From Desulfobacteraceae bacterium (GTDB taxonomy: Bacteria; Desulfobacterota; Desulfobacteria; Desulfobacterales; JAABSP01): a DNA stretch of 64,000 bases. The stretch spans positions 1-64,000 of the forward strand of contig JAABSP010000007.1 of assembly GCA_011390345.1 (NCBI GenBank), written 5' to 3'. This document shows positions 50,901 to 59,667 of this stretch, piece by piece; the stretch's first letter is position 1; each line of letters opens with the position of its first letter. Under the pieces are notes generated by a model, which made no database searches, had not been told where the DNA came from, and saw nothing but the letters and a program-made list of their open reading frames with translations. A program made the translations under genes and the position numbers.

Positions 50901-51854
50901 ATGCCCATTCCCGACCCCATTCATCTGTCGGCCCTCAAGACCTATTCCCTGAAGGAGCGGAAAAGCAAGGTAAAGGCCGGGGATCTGGCCCGCGCCTGGA
51001 GCAGAGGCGATACCTTCTCTGGATTTCTCGACACTCTGCCCCGGATTCTGGGAGCCGCGGATCTCCGAAGGGTTGTCGATTCGGTCTCGACAGCCGTGAA
51101 GGCCGGGCGGCCCGTGGTCTTTGCAATGGGAGCGCATGTGATCAAGGTGGGATTGAGCCCCATTCTCATCGATCTGATGGAGCGGGGGATCATCACCGCG
51201 ATCGCGATGAACGGCGCGGGGATCATCCATGATTTCGAGATGGCGGCCACGGGCGGGACATCCGAGGATGTGGCCGCAGCCCTTGGCGATGGGGCATTCG
51301 GGATGGCAAAGGAGACGGCCGAGTTTCTCAGCGAAGCCATTCTCCGGGCTAAAAAGGATTCCATTGGGCTGGGCAGGGCAGTGGGGCTGTCGATTCTGGA
51401 TGCAAAGCTTCCCCTTGCCCAGAAGAGCCTCTTTGCGGCCGCGGCCCGGCTCGATATTCCGGCAACGGTTCATATCGCAATGGGAACAGACATCATCCAT
51501 ATCCATCCCGCGTTCGACCCGGCAGCGGCCGGGGCCGCGTCCCATCGGGATTTCAGAACATATGCCGCGGTGATCTCGGAACTGGAGCGCGGGGTCTATT
51601 TCAATGTGGGATCGGCCGTTCTGCTGCCCGAGGTCTTTTTAAAGGCCGTCACCCTGGTCCGAAACCTGGGCCATCAGCTTCAGGAATTTACCGCAATCAA
51701 TCTCGACTTCATCCGCCATTATCGGCCCATGACCAATGTGGTGGGCCGTCCCACCGCATCGGGCGGGGTTGGGATCAGCCTTGTGGGCCATCATGAAATC
51801 CTGATCCCCCTAATTGCCGCCGGCGTCATCGAAGCCCTGCCGGACCCGGTATGA
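50901..51854 (+). CDS. Deoxyhypusine synthase-like protein
   Basis: This 317-residue NAD-binding-type protein is of a bacterial group annotated as deoxyhypusine synthase family. Conserved blocks include AMGAHVIKVGLSPILIDLMERG, AMNGAGIIHDFEMA and the Gly-rich NVGSAVLLPEVFLKAV. True deoxyhypusine synthase modifies eukaryotic and archaeal eIF5A, which bacteria lack, so the bacterial members must do something else, perhaps a polyamine reaction such as homospermidine formation. The catalytic lysine expected near the end of the true enzyme is not obvious here. Its last 45 bp overlap the convergent zincin gene. Confidence 0.75.
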   Translation: MPIPDPIHLSALKTYSLKERKSKVKAGDLARAWSRGDTFSGFLDTLPRILGAADLRRVVDSVSTAVKAGRPVVFAMGAHVIKVGLSPILIDLMERGIITAIAMNGAGIIHDFEMAATGGTSEDVAAALGDGAFGMAKETAEFLSEAILRAKKDSIGLGRAVGLSILDAKLPLAQKSLFAAAARLDIPATVHIAMGTDIIHIHPAFDPAAAGAASHRDFRTYAAVISELERGVYFNVGSAVLLPEVFLKAVTLVRNLGHQLQEFTAINLDFIRHYRPMTNVVGRPTASGGVGISLVGHHEILIPLIAAGVIEALPDPV

Positions 51855-53252
51855 GACCTCAAGCCGCTGGTCCAAAAACTCCCGGTCCAATCCGGCCGAC
51901 GCGATTTCCTCCATCTCCTTACGGATAGCCTCCAGAATCTTCTGATACTCCCGGGCCACGGATGCGGCCTCGGCCGGCGTCAGGGACTGTTCTATATAGG
52001 GAAAGCCGCCCGATGTCCGAATGGGCCGTTTCAGGTTTGCTTCGAGCCGGTCGATATGGATCAGGGAATGGATAAAGGAGGTGCAGAACTCATCGAGATT
52101 CTCGTCGGCATGGCCCCCTTTCCGGTTTTCCAAAAAGTTCTTTTCATTGATGAAGTCGAAGAAGAGGGCTCCCTCGGGATTGGCACCGGTCGCATCCTCT
52201 ATGAGGATACCCTCGGTGACGAGAAGAAACCGTTCCTTTGTAAACAGGGAAAAACCCTTCAGATCCGCAAACAGGGTCCGGATGTCCCGGTCTTTGGTCA
52301 ACCGCCGCAGATCCACATATTTGTGCAGGGTTTCATGCGCGGCGATGGTGGCCAGCTCATCCGGAGGCTCGTCAATGAAGGTTCTGATATAAAACCAGAT
52401 GTCGTCGGATTCCTCCCGGGTGATAGCGTTCTTGATCCCGTCATAGTCGATGATCACGACCCGGTGGATCAGATCGGTTCGGAAGATCCCGTTCACCTGC
52501 GCGATGCCATCGGCGATCCTGACAAGGCGCGCGTCAAAGTCTTGAATCCGGGCTTTCTGCTGATTCAGCCGGGTTCCCAGATAGAAGAAATCGGTCTCTT
52601 TGTGTGCGCCAAGGGGAGTGAGGCCGCCATATTCCTGATAGATTTCCACTTCTTTATTCTTTTGGCCCGAAGTGAACCGGAGTCTAAAGTTTTTCCGGGG
52701 CCATACCTGATCCCCGGTCACTTTGGGGAAATAGGAGTATGACCCTTTTAAAAAGACCTCTTTCCGGTTTTCGGTCTGCTCCTGTGGGGTTTCGGAATCG
52801 AAATAGCCATTTTCCCGCACTTTCCGGGGAATCCCTTCCGGGTCCAGGAGTCCGTAATATCGTGCCGAATAGGTTCCGTCCCGGTTGATTCGGATTCGGC
52901 TCATGGGGTGATCTTCCATCTGAACCGTAACATCAGCATCGCAGAAGGCCACCAGGCCGACCACATATCCCTTTACCGGGAGAATGTACTCCTTCTGTCG
53001 GATCTCCTGTCTGGAGACAAGGGTCTGCCGCTCTTTGCCGTCTCTGATCCAGTGGATCTGGATGGCCTCGATTTTGGATTCCAAGGAATTGGATTCGAGG
53101 GAGTCGGCTCCGGACCCCTGAGTATATAGGATCTGTTCCGTATGTCCGATGCCTGCGGCTGAAAGAAGAAGAAAAATGGCGCAGAAGATGATCCGGAAGC
53201 AGAGAATCGGTCGAATCGGGCGGAAGGATTGGTTTTGGTTGCAAAATTGCAT
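51810..53252 (-). CDS. Exported protein with HExxH zincin motif
   Basis: This 480-residue protein has a long N-terminal signal segment (IIFCAIFLLLSAAGIGHTE). A beta-rich part (about 60-200) comes first, then a helical part with AAHETLHKYVD near residue 300, a plausible HExxH zinc motif of a metallopeptidase, followed by a Glu-containing helix region (TEGILIEDATG). I do not recognise the exact family. AGGGGG lies five bases before the ATG. The end overlaps the convergent neighbouring gene by 45 bp, which is unusual and may reduce expression of one or the other. Confidence 0.7.
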   Translation of the reverse strand: MQFCNQNQSFRPIRPILCFRIIFCAIFLLLSAAGIGHTEQILYTQGSGADSLESNSLESKIEAIQIHWIRDGKERQTLVSRQEIRQKEYILPVKGYVVGLVAFCDADVTVQMEDHPMSRIRINRDGTYSARYYGLLDPEGIPRKVRENGYFDSETPQEQTENRKEVFLKGSYSYFPKVTGDQVWPRKNFRLRFTSGQKNKEVEIYQEYGGLTPLGAHKETDFFYLGTRLNQQKARIQDFDARLVRIADGIAQVNGIFRTDLIHRVVIIDYDGIKNAITREESDDIWFYIRTFIDEPPDELATIAAHETLHKYVDLRRLTKDRDIRTLFADLKGFSLFTKERFLLVTEGILIEDATGANPEGALFFDFINEKNFLENRKGGHADENLDEFCTSFIHSLIHIDRLEANLKRPIRTSGGFPYIEQSLTPAEAASVAREYQKILEAIRKEMEEIASAGLDREFLDQRLEVSYRVRQGFDDAGGN

Positions 53253-53349
53253 GTTACCCCCTGTGGTTGATACAGGATTGCCTTACCTTTGATTTAGGGA
53301 TATCTACTGTAAAACCCGTAGAATCCCGGTCAACCCTACCTTCTTTATG

Positions 53350-53361
53350 GGGTAAATACCC
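53350..53361. other. 323-bp spacer with a small GGGTA-AA-TACCC palindrome
   Basis: The spacer 53253-53575 between the divergent zincin and PRC-barrel genes shows no gene. The only regular structure I see is this 12-bp palindrome, which may be an operator. Confidence 0.35.
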
Positions 53362-53575
53362 TATTGAATCCCCTTTGTCAATTCCTGAAGTCGGAAAAAA
53401 AAGAGGAGTACCCATCTTTTATGGCGAATATGGGCATATATGGGTATTGAAGGAAAACCAGTTCTTCTCTATCTTGTAAACTAAGGACGGCTGGAATTTC
53501 CTTCTCATTGGGAGAGGCTGGATTCCGGCCGGACCAGTTGAACATCCAAACGATGTACGGAGGAGGGGTCCCATT

Positions 53576-54211
53576 ATGAAAAACATGATGAAAAATCAGA
53601 TGAAGAAAACGATTATGCTGATCGCTTTTGTCTTTACCTTTACCACGGCTGCGGCTGTCGGAAATGTCCAGGCCCGGGATCATAAAGGCGATACCAAGGA
53701 TATGAACCAGCAGCAGAACTGGACCGAGCAGCAGCGGCTGAACCAAAACGATCGAAATCCGACCGCGCAGAATCGGGATCACCGTTCCGACATGGCATTG
53801 AGAGCCTCGAGCCTGCTGGACAGAGAACTGATGAGCCGCACCGGCGAAGAACTGGGGAAGGTCTCCGATATTATCATCAATCGGAAGGGCGAGATCAGTT
53901 ATCTCATCGTCTCCCACGGCGGATGGCTCGGCATGGGGAATGATTTGGTCCCGATTCCCTGGCATGCCGTGAATGTGGTTCGTCAGGGGGAAGAGAGCCG
54001 ACTCGTCGCGAACTTCAACCGCAAGGATCTGGAAAAGGCTCCGACACTGAGCGAGAATGACCTGGAGAATCTCAACAGCGAGAGCTGGCAGAGAGAGCTT
54101 CGAGGCTACTATAATAGCATGAAGCAGGGTGCGAAGCAGGGGTATCAGAAGATTAAGGAAAAGACTCAAGAGGGCTACCAGGACTTGAAGCGCGAGTTCA
54201 AGCAGGAATAG
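53576..54211 (+). CDS. Exported PRC-barrel domain protein
   Basis: This 211-residue protein has a signal peptide (KTIMLIAFVFTFTTAAAVG) and a Gln/Asn/Asp-rich linker (about 36-70). A PRC-barrel follows (about 73-150; LMSRTGEELGKVSDIIINRKGEISYLIV). It ends in a charged helical tail containing repeats of the KxGYQxxK type. PRC-barrel proteins of this kind are common stress or surface proteins; the tail resembles CsbD or YtxH-like helices. GGAGGAGG lies about ten bases before the ATG. A strong terminator follows. Confidence 0.85.
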   Translation: MKNMMKNQMKKTIMLIAFVFTFTTAAAVGNVQARDHKGDTKDMNQQQNWTEQQRLNQNDRNPTAQNRDHRSDMALRASSLLDRELMSRTGEELGKVSDIIINRKGEISYLIVSHGGWLGMGNDLVPIPWHAVNVVRQGEESRLVANFNRKDLEKAPTLSENDLENLNSESWQRELRGYYNSMKQGAKQGYQKIKEKTQEGYQDLKREFKQE

Positions 54212-54337
54212 AACGAGATAGATCAGGATATCCAGCAGCAGTAAGATCCTCCTGAAAAAACCGGCAGCCATTTGGGCAGCCATCTGATTGTTGAATGGCC
54301 AGGGTAATGGATAACATTGTCCCGGCCAACTGGATCG

Positions 54338-54391
54338 ATGTCCCGGCCCCTGGATGGAGAAAACCTCCATCGGGCCGGGACATTTTTTTTA
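54338..54391 (+). terminator. Strong rho-independent terminator
   Basis: ATGTCCCGGCCC and GGGCCGGGACAT, with inner GGATGGAG/CCTCCATC and an AAAA loop, make an almost unbroken 20-bp stem followed by eight T. It ends the PRC-barrel transcript. The rest of the 334-bp spacer 54212-54545 holds no gene. Confidence 0.93.
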
Positions 54392-54469
54392 AAATCCGGG
54401 GCCGACCGTTTTTTTGCGGACCCTTCTTGATTTTATCGAAAAAAATGGTTATCAATCGGTGTTGCTTTA

Positions 54470-54501
54470 ACTTTAAGTCAAGTTGCCAGTCGACTTAAAG
54501 T
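54470..54501. promoter_or_regulatory. 10-bp perfect inverted repeat upstream of fmdB-hemC operon
   Basis: ACTTTAAGTC (54470-54479) and GACTTAAAGT (54492-54501) are perfect inverted copies with a 12-base centre, 45 bp before fmdB. The size and spacing fit an operator for a dimeric regulator of the tetrapyrrole operon; an RNA hairpin is the alternative. Confidence 0.55.
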
Positions 54502-54545
54502 AAAGGATCGAAAATGGCTATACTTATTGATAAAGGATTAGAATC

Positions 54546-54776
54546 ATGCCGATTTATGAATATCGATGCGAAAAATGCGGCTGTCAGTTCGAGAGCCTGG
54601 TCTTTGGTGCGGAGACGCCCGAATGCCCCTCCTGTGAATGCAGGGAGGTCAACAAGCTCATGTCCGCGTGCGGCTTTGTCAGCAAAGGCAGCGGCGGAGA
54701 GACCACCCGGACCGCCGCGGCCGATACCTCCTGCGGCGGATGTGCGGCAAACAGTTGTGCAGGCTGCGGCCACTGA
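54546..54776 (+). CDS. FmdB family zinc-ribbon protein
   Basis: This 76-residue protein has the FmdB/CxxC_CxxC_SSSS pattern: it starts MPIYEYRCEKCG, has a second pair CPSC, and ends in a Gly/Ser/Cys-rich tail (CGGCAANSCAGCGH) that adds further cysteines. It is probably a small regulatory or metal-binding protein; exact function is unknown. Its stop shares a base with the hemC start (TGATG), so the two are coupled. Confidence 0.88.
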   Translation: MPIYEYRCEKCGCQFESLVFGAETPECPSCECREVNKLMSACGFVSKGSGGETTRTAAADTSCGGCAANSCAGCGH

Positions 54777-55708
54777 TGGGAAAGATCATCAAAATCGGAA
54801 CCCGGGGGAGCAAGCTGGCCCTCTGGCAGGCCCAATGGGTCAAATCTGCGCTGATGAAAAACGACCCCTCCCTCGATGTGGAACTGGTCATCATCAAGAC
54901 CAAAGGGGATAAGATCCAAGATGTTCCCCTGGCCAAGGTCGGCGGCAAGGGGCTCTTTGTCAAGGAGATCGAAGAGGCGATTCTGGATGGCCGGGTGGAT
55001 CTGGCTGTCCACAGTATGAAGGACATGCCGGCCGAGATCCCCCAAGGGCTGACCATCGGCGCGGTTCCCGAGCGGGAGAACCCTTTTGACGTTCTCATCT
55101 CCCGGACCGGAAAGAAGCTCTTCGAGCTTCCGAAAGGCGCGGTCATCGGCACCAGCAGCCTGCGCCGGGGCGCACAGTTGAAGCACCTTCGGCCAGACCT
55201 CGAGATCGTCTCCCTCCGGGGAAATCTGGACACGCGCCTGCGGAAGCTGGAAGAGGAGAATCTGGATGCGGTGATTCTGGCCGCGGCCGGGGTCCGGCGT
55301 ATGGAACTTGCCCATCGGATCACCCAGTATCTGGACGATGCCGAGATGCTGCCGGCCGTGGGGCAGGGGGCTTTATGCATCGAGACCCGCAAAGATGATC
55401 CGGCCATCGGCCCTCGAATCGATGCTCTGAACCATCCCCTCACCCGGACGGCCGTCATGGCCGAGCGGGCATTTCTCCATCGGCTGGAGGGGGGGTGCCA
55501 GGTCCCCATTGCGGCCCACGGAACTATCGAGGGCGATACTCTGCAGATCACCGGACTTGTTGCAGAGCTGGACGGATCTTCGGTGATCCGGGAGACCCTG
55601 TCGGGACCGGCGGCCGATCCCGGAGCCATTGGGCTGGATCTGGCCAACCGCCTGCTTGCCGCAGGGGCAGGCTCCATTCTCGATAAGCTGAAGGCGGTTG
55701 AACTATGA
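54776..55708 (+). CDS. hemC: Hydroxymethylbilane synthase
   Basis: This 310-residue enzyme links four porphobilinogens into hydroxymethylbilane. The start KIGTRGSKLALWQAQWV, the active-site SMKDMP and SLRRGAQL segments, and the cofactor-bearing Cys near residue 240 (EGGCQVPIAAHG) are present. The ATG at 54776 overlaps the fmdB stop. The end overlaps the next gene by 4 bp (ATGA). Together they form a coupled tetrapyrrole operon. Confidence 0.97.
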   Translation: MGKIIKIGTRGSKLALWQAQWVKSALMKNDPSLDVELVIIKTKGDKIQDVPLAKVGGKGLFVKEIEEAILDGRVDLAVHSMKDMPAEIPQGLTIGAVPERENPFDVLISRTGKKLFELPKGAVIGTSSLRRGAQLKHLRPDLEIVSLRGNLDTRLRKLEEENLDAVILAAAGVRRMELAHRITQYLDDAEMLPAVGQGALCIETRKDDPAIGPRIDALNHPLTRTAVMAERAFLHRLEGGCQVPIAAHGTIEGDTLQITGLVAELDGSSVIRETLSGPAADPGAIGLDLANRLLAAGAGSILDKLKAVEL

Positions 55709-57276
55709 GTTCTTTTGGGAGTTCATTTGTGAATTCATCGGGCGAAAACGGCAAAACCGGAAAGGTCTATCTCGTCGGCGCAGGCCCCGGTGATCCGGGA
55801 CTCATCACCGTAAAGGGGCTCTCCTGCATTCAGAAGGCCGATGTGATCATCTACGACTATCTGGCCTCTCCGACACTCCTGAAATATGTCTCCCCGGATG
55901 CCGATGCCATCTATGTAGGAAAAAAGGGCGGAGATCACACCCTCTCCCAGGATGGGATCAACGCTCTCATCGTGGAGAAGGCAAAGACCGGTGCGACCGT
56001 CACCCGGCTCAAGGGCGGAGACCCCTACATCTTCGGCCGGGGCGGCGAAGAGGCCGAGGTGCTGGTCGAAAACAACATCCCCTTCGAGGTCGTGCCCGGC
56101 GTCACCTCTGCGGTCGCGGCCCCGGCCTATGCCGGTATTCCCCTGACCCATCGGGACTTTACCTCGACGCTCGCCTTCATCACCGGCCATGAAGACCCCG
56201 CAAAAGAGGAATCGAGCATCCACTGGGAGCATCTGGCCAAGGGGATCGGAACCCTTGTCTTCTTCATGGGGGTGAAAAACCTTCCCAACATCGTTGCCCG
56301 GCTTACCGAAAACAGCATGGCAGAGGATACACCCGTGGCCCTGGTCCGCTGGGGGACCACAACGGAGCAGGTCACGGTATCCGGAACCCTGGAGAACATT
56401 GTCGAACGGGTGAGGGCCGCGGGAATGAAGGCCCCTGCCATCATCGTGGTGGGAAAAGTGGTGGGGCTTCGAGAGAGGCTCGGTTGGTTCGAGCATCGGC
56501 CCCTGCTGGGAAAGCGGATCATCGTCACCCGGGCCCGGGAGCAGGCCAGCGACCTGGTGGAAAAACTGACCGATCTCGGCGCACACTGCATCGAGTGTCC
56601 GACCATCAAAGTCGTTCCCCCGAATGACTGGTCTCTTCTGGATGAAGCCATCCGTAACCTTGCCGATTACGACTGGATCGTCTTCACCAGTGTCAACGGT
56701 GTCCGCTTCTTCTTTGACCGCCTCTTTGAGACCGGATTCGACGCCCGTGCCTTTGGGGGCCTCCGGACCGCGGCCATCGGCCCGGCCACCGCAGGGCGGC
56801 TTTTCGATTTCGGCATCAGAACCGATATCATCCCAGAAACCTTTCGGGCCGAATCGGTGGTTGCGGCATTTGAAAAGGAAGAGATCGCGGGAAAAAAGGT
56901 GCTGCTACCCCGCGCGGCCGAGGCAAGACCTGTGCTGCCCGTGGAACTCCGGAAGATGGGCGCGGCCGTGGATGAGATCATCACCTACCATACCGATCCG
57001 GACACCAGCGGAAGGGAGACCTTGCTCCGGGAATTGGAGGCGGGCCGGGTGGATCTGGTGACCTTCACCAGCTCTTCAACCGTGCGGAATTTCAAATCTC
57101 TTCTTCCTGAAGATGAGGATCTGGCCGGGCTCATGAAAGGCGTTACCGTGGCCTGCATCGGCCCGATCACCGCAGAGACCGCTCAAGAACTCGGTTTTGA
57201 TGTGCATCTGGTGGCAAAAACCTATACCATTGACGGATTGTGCAGCGAGATCAATCAATACTTTCAAAAGGATTGA
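55705..57276 (+). CDS. cobA/hemD: Uroporphyrinogen-III methyltransferase/synthase fusion
   Basis: This 523-residue two-domain enzyme has an SUMT methyltransferase in residues about 18-260 (VYLVGAGPGDPGLITVKG, RLKGGDPYIFGRGGEE) that makes precorrin-2. Residues about 265-520 are HemD uroporphyrinogen-III synthase (RIIVTRAREQASDL, VFTSVNGVRFF, TSSSTVRNF). The fusion closes hydroxymethylbilane to uroporphyrinogen III and steers it to sirohaem, cobalamin or the alternative haem route; it is common in Desulfobacterota and Firmicutes. It overlaps hemC by 4 bp. Confidence 0.96.
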   Translation: MSSFGSSFVNSSGENGKTGKVYLVGAGPGDPGLITVKGLSCIQKADVIIYDYLASPTLLKYVSPDADAIYVGKKGGDHTLSQDGINALIVEKAKTGATVTRLKGGDPYIFGRGGEEAEVLVENNIPFEVVPGVTSAVAAPAYAGIPLTHRDFTSTLAFITGHEDPAKEESSIHWEHLAKGIGTLVFFMGVKNLPNIVARLTENSMAEDTPVALVRWGTTTEQVTVSGTLENIVERVRAAGMKAPAIIVVGKVVGLRERLGWFEHRPLLGKRIIVTRAREQASDLVEKLTDLGAHCIECPTIKVVPPNDWSLLDEAIRNLADYDWIVFTSVNGVRFFFDRLFETGFDARAFGGLRTAAIGPATAGRLFDFGIRTDIIPETFRAESVVAAFEKEEIAGKKVLLPRAAEARPVLPVELRKMGAAVDEIITYHTDPDTSGRETLLRELEAGRVDLVTFTSSSTVRNFKSLLPEDEDLAGLMKGVTVACIGPITAETAQELGFDVHLVAKTYTIDGLCSEINQYFQKD

Positions 57277-58439
57277 CAGAAGATGGGGCGGCAAAGGCTA
57301 TCAAAAAGAGCGCCGGCCTTTACATCCATGTCCCCTTCTGCTTATGCAAATGCCAGTATTGTGATTTCAATTCCGATACCAATCTATCCCTGATTCCCGT
57401 CTATATAAATGCGCTATTCCGGGAGATGCGCCTTCTGGCCGATGTGCCGCTCTGTTTCGACACGATCTATCTCGGCGGCGGCACCCCATCTGTGCTGAAG
57501 CCGACGCAGATCCGCCGGATTTTTACAGCCATCTATACGATTTTCCGCATCGATCCAAACCCTGAAGTGACCATCGAGGTAAACCCAAAAACCGCGGATT
57601 TCAAGGCATTCGAGATGTACCGCAGCGCGGGAATCAACCGGATCAATTTCGGGGTCCAATCCTTTAAAAATGAAAATCTGAAGTTTTTAGGCCGCATCCA
57701 CTCCTGGGAGGATGCGGTCTATGGGATTGCCCAAGCCCAAAGAGCCGGTTTTGAAAACATCGGTCTCGACCTCATCTACGGCCTTCCGGGGCAGACCCGG
57801 AATGCCTGGATGGATGATCTCAAACGGGCCGTGGATCATCGGCCCGCGCACCTCTCCTGCTATATGCTCACCTATGAGCCCGGAACCCCGCTGGATGAGA
57901 AGCGCCGGAAGGGAATCATCACCCCCATGCCTGATGAGGAGGCGGCCGAACTTTTCGATCTGACAATCGCCTTTCTGGAAGATCAGGGGTATGATCAGTA
58001 TGAGATCTCCAACTATGCCTGCTCTCCGGAGACCCGCTCCAGGCACAATCTCAAATACTGGAACTTCATGCCTTACCTGGGGCTTGGACCCGGCGCACAC
58101 TCCTATCTCCATCCATTTCGGAGCTGGAACTATCTGAATCTGTCCGATTATGTAGAGCGCTTGTCGAAATGGCAGGTTCCGTCGGAGGGAAAGGAGAAGC
58201 CTGACCCGGAGCAGCGGATGATCGAGGCCATCTATCTGGGGCTCCGGAAGCGGGAGGGAATCGACATCCCCCAGTTCGAGGGGATATTCGATCTCGACTT
58301 CAGGAAGATTTTCGGCAAAACCCTGAAAGAGCTTGAAAATGAAGGAATGGTCCGGACAGGCCGGGGCCGATGCAGGCTTACCCGGTACGGTATGCGTTTT
58401 CTGGACAGTGTGGCCAGCCGGCTCTGTGCGGCCTTCTAG
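57273..58439 (+). CDS. hemW: HemW-like radical SAM protein (haem chaperone family)
   Basis: This protein of about 388 residues is of the HemN/HemW radical SAM group. The cluster motif is CLCKCQYC (three-and-two spacing), followed by YLGGGTPS, GVQSF and IYGLPGQT, with a C-terminal HemN-type domain. It lacks the extra N-terminal features of true HemN, so it is more likely HemW, which handles haem, than coproporphyrinogen dehydrogenase. The start is unsure: TTG 57273 overlapping the previous stop as TTGA, or GTG 57240. Its TAG stop shares bases with the stop of the convergent GTPase gene. Confidence 0.88.
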   Translation: MTEDGAAKAIKKSAGLYIHVPFCLCKCQYCDFNSDTNLSLIPVYINALFREMRLLADVPLCFDTIYLGGGTPSVLKPTQIRRIFTAIYTIFRIDPNPEVTIEVNPKTADFKAFEMYRSAGINRINFGVQSFKNENLKFLGRIHSWEDAVYGIAQAQRAGFENIGLDLIYGLPGQTRNAWMDDLKRAVDHRPAHLSCYMLTYEPGTPLDEKRRKGIITPMPDEEAAELFDLTIAFLEDQGYDQYEISNYACSPETRSRHNLKYWNFMPYLGLGPGAHSYLHPFRSWNYLNLSDYVERLSKWQVPSEGKEKPDPEQRMIEAIYLGLRKREGIDIPQFEGIFDLDFRKIFGKTLKELENEGMVRTGRGRCRLTRYGMRFLDSVASRLCAAF

Positions 58440-59470
58440 ACATTGAAGCGAACATTGATTATGTCTCCGTTCTGCACGATATAGGTCTTCCCCTCCAGCC
58501 GAAGGGTTCCCTGCTTTCTCGCCTCAGCCATGTTGCCGGCTCTCATCAGATCAGAATAGGAGATCACTTCTGCCCGGATGAAGCCCTTTTTCAGATCCGT
58601 GTGGATGGTTCCGGCCGCATCCTGCGCATCGGTTCTCTCCCGGATGGTCCATGCCCGCACCTCATCTTCGCCCACCGTAAAAAAGGAGATGAGCCCCTGA
58701 AGATCATAGGAACTTTGGATCACCCGGTCCATTGCCGAAGCCGTGATGTTGAACTCATTTAAAAATTCCTCGGCCTCTTCCGAAGACATCTGACAGAGTT
58801 CATGCTCCAGCTTCCCCTTGATCACCATCGATTTTTCCTGATCGACCAGCCCTTTGGCCTCGGGAAGTTCATCATCGTCATCCTCGTTGTTGAAGAGCAT
58901 CAGCATCGGCTTTGCCGACAGAAAGGCAAATCCGCGCAGCAGCGGAGAGAATGCGATCTCCGGAATCCGGCGCAGGGGCGTTTCCGCCTCCAGATGCTCT
59001 TTTGCCTGGTGCAGCAGATCGATCTCCTCCTGAACAACCGGCTTGCCCCGCTTCCGATCCGCATCCAGCCGTTCCAGCCGTTTCTCCGCCACCATCAGAT
59101 CCGCGATCACAAGCTCCTGGTCCAGTGCAGTAAAATCCCCCGCAGGATCGGGCGTCTCATAGCCGTACCCGCCGAAGTTCCGGATCACATGGATCAGCGC
59201 ATCACAATCCCGGACCCCGCGCCAGATCGCTGGATCATCCTTTTTCTTCTCCGATGCACCGGTCATTCCCGGCAGAAAGTACTCCACCTGCGCATAGGTG
59301 GTCTTTTTCGGCTTGTACATCTCGCTCAATATATCCACCCGCTCATCCGGAACCTTCACGGTTCCGATCCGGCTTTCGGCCTTGTTTGCGGTATCGGAGA
59401 AATTGCCGGTCAATGCTTCGAATATGGTCGTCTTCCCGACGCCGGGAAGACCGGTAATGCCCAGTTTCAT
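58436..59470 (-). CDS. YchF/Obg-type P-loop ATPase with TGS-like C-terminus
   Basis: This 344-residue TRAFAC-class nucleotide-binding protein has Walker A GLPGVGKTT at the N-terminus, a coiled-coil middle (about 125-165) and a C-terminal TGS/DUF933 domain (LISFFTVGEDEVRAWTI, KGFIRAEVISYSDL). YchF proteins bind ribosomes and prefer ATP. The length and the altered middle suggest the shorter paralogue found in deltaproteobacteria rather than canonical YchF of about 363 residues. It converges on hemW with overlapping stop codons. Confidence 0.87.
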   Translation of the reverse strand: MKLGITGLPGVGKTTIFEALTGNFSDTANKAESRIGTVKVPDERVDILSEMYKPKKTTYAQVEYFLPGMTGASEKKKDDPAIWRGVRDCDALIHVIRNFGGYGYETPDPAGDFTALDQELVIADLMVAEKRLERLDADRKRGKPVVQEEIDLLHQAKEHLEAETPLRRIPEIAFSPLLRGFAFLSAKPMLMLFNNEDDDDELPEAKGLVDQEKSMVIKGKLEHELCQMSSEEAEEFLNEFNITASAMDRVIQSSYDLQGLISFFTVGEDEVRAWTIRERTDAQDAAGTIHTDLKKGFIRAEVISYSDLMRAGNMAEARKQGTLRLEGKTYIVQNGDIINVRFNV

Positions 59471-59595
59471 TTCAACACTCCTGATGTGGGGGACTTAACA
59501 AAGATTCAAACGAAAATTTTATAGTCTGCGCGATAATGGTATGAAGGTCAAGCCCTTTTTCAGATTCGGCTTTCGAATCCTGCCGCTTTTGCCGT

Positions 59596-59624
59596 TTGAC
59601 AACCCTCACCATTTCCGATAGCAT
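59596..59624 (+). promoter_or_regulatory. Sigma-70-type promoter before the hydantoinase gene
   Basis: A perfect TTGACA -35 (59596-59601), a 17-bp spacer and TAGCAT as -10 (59619-59624) lie about 44 bp before the ATG. Confidence 0.55.
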
Positions 59625-59667
59625 CAAAGATGCAGGAGAAAACATCGGATAACAGGGGGAATCTCTT

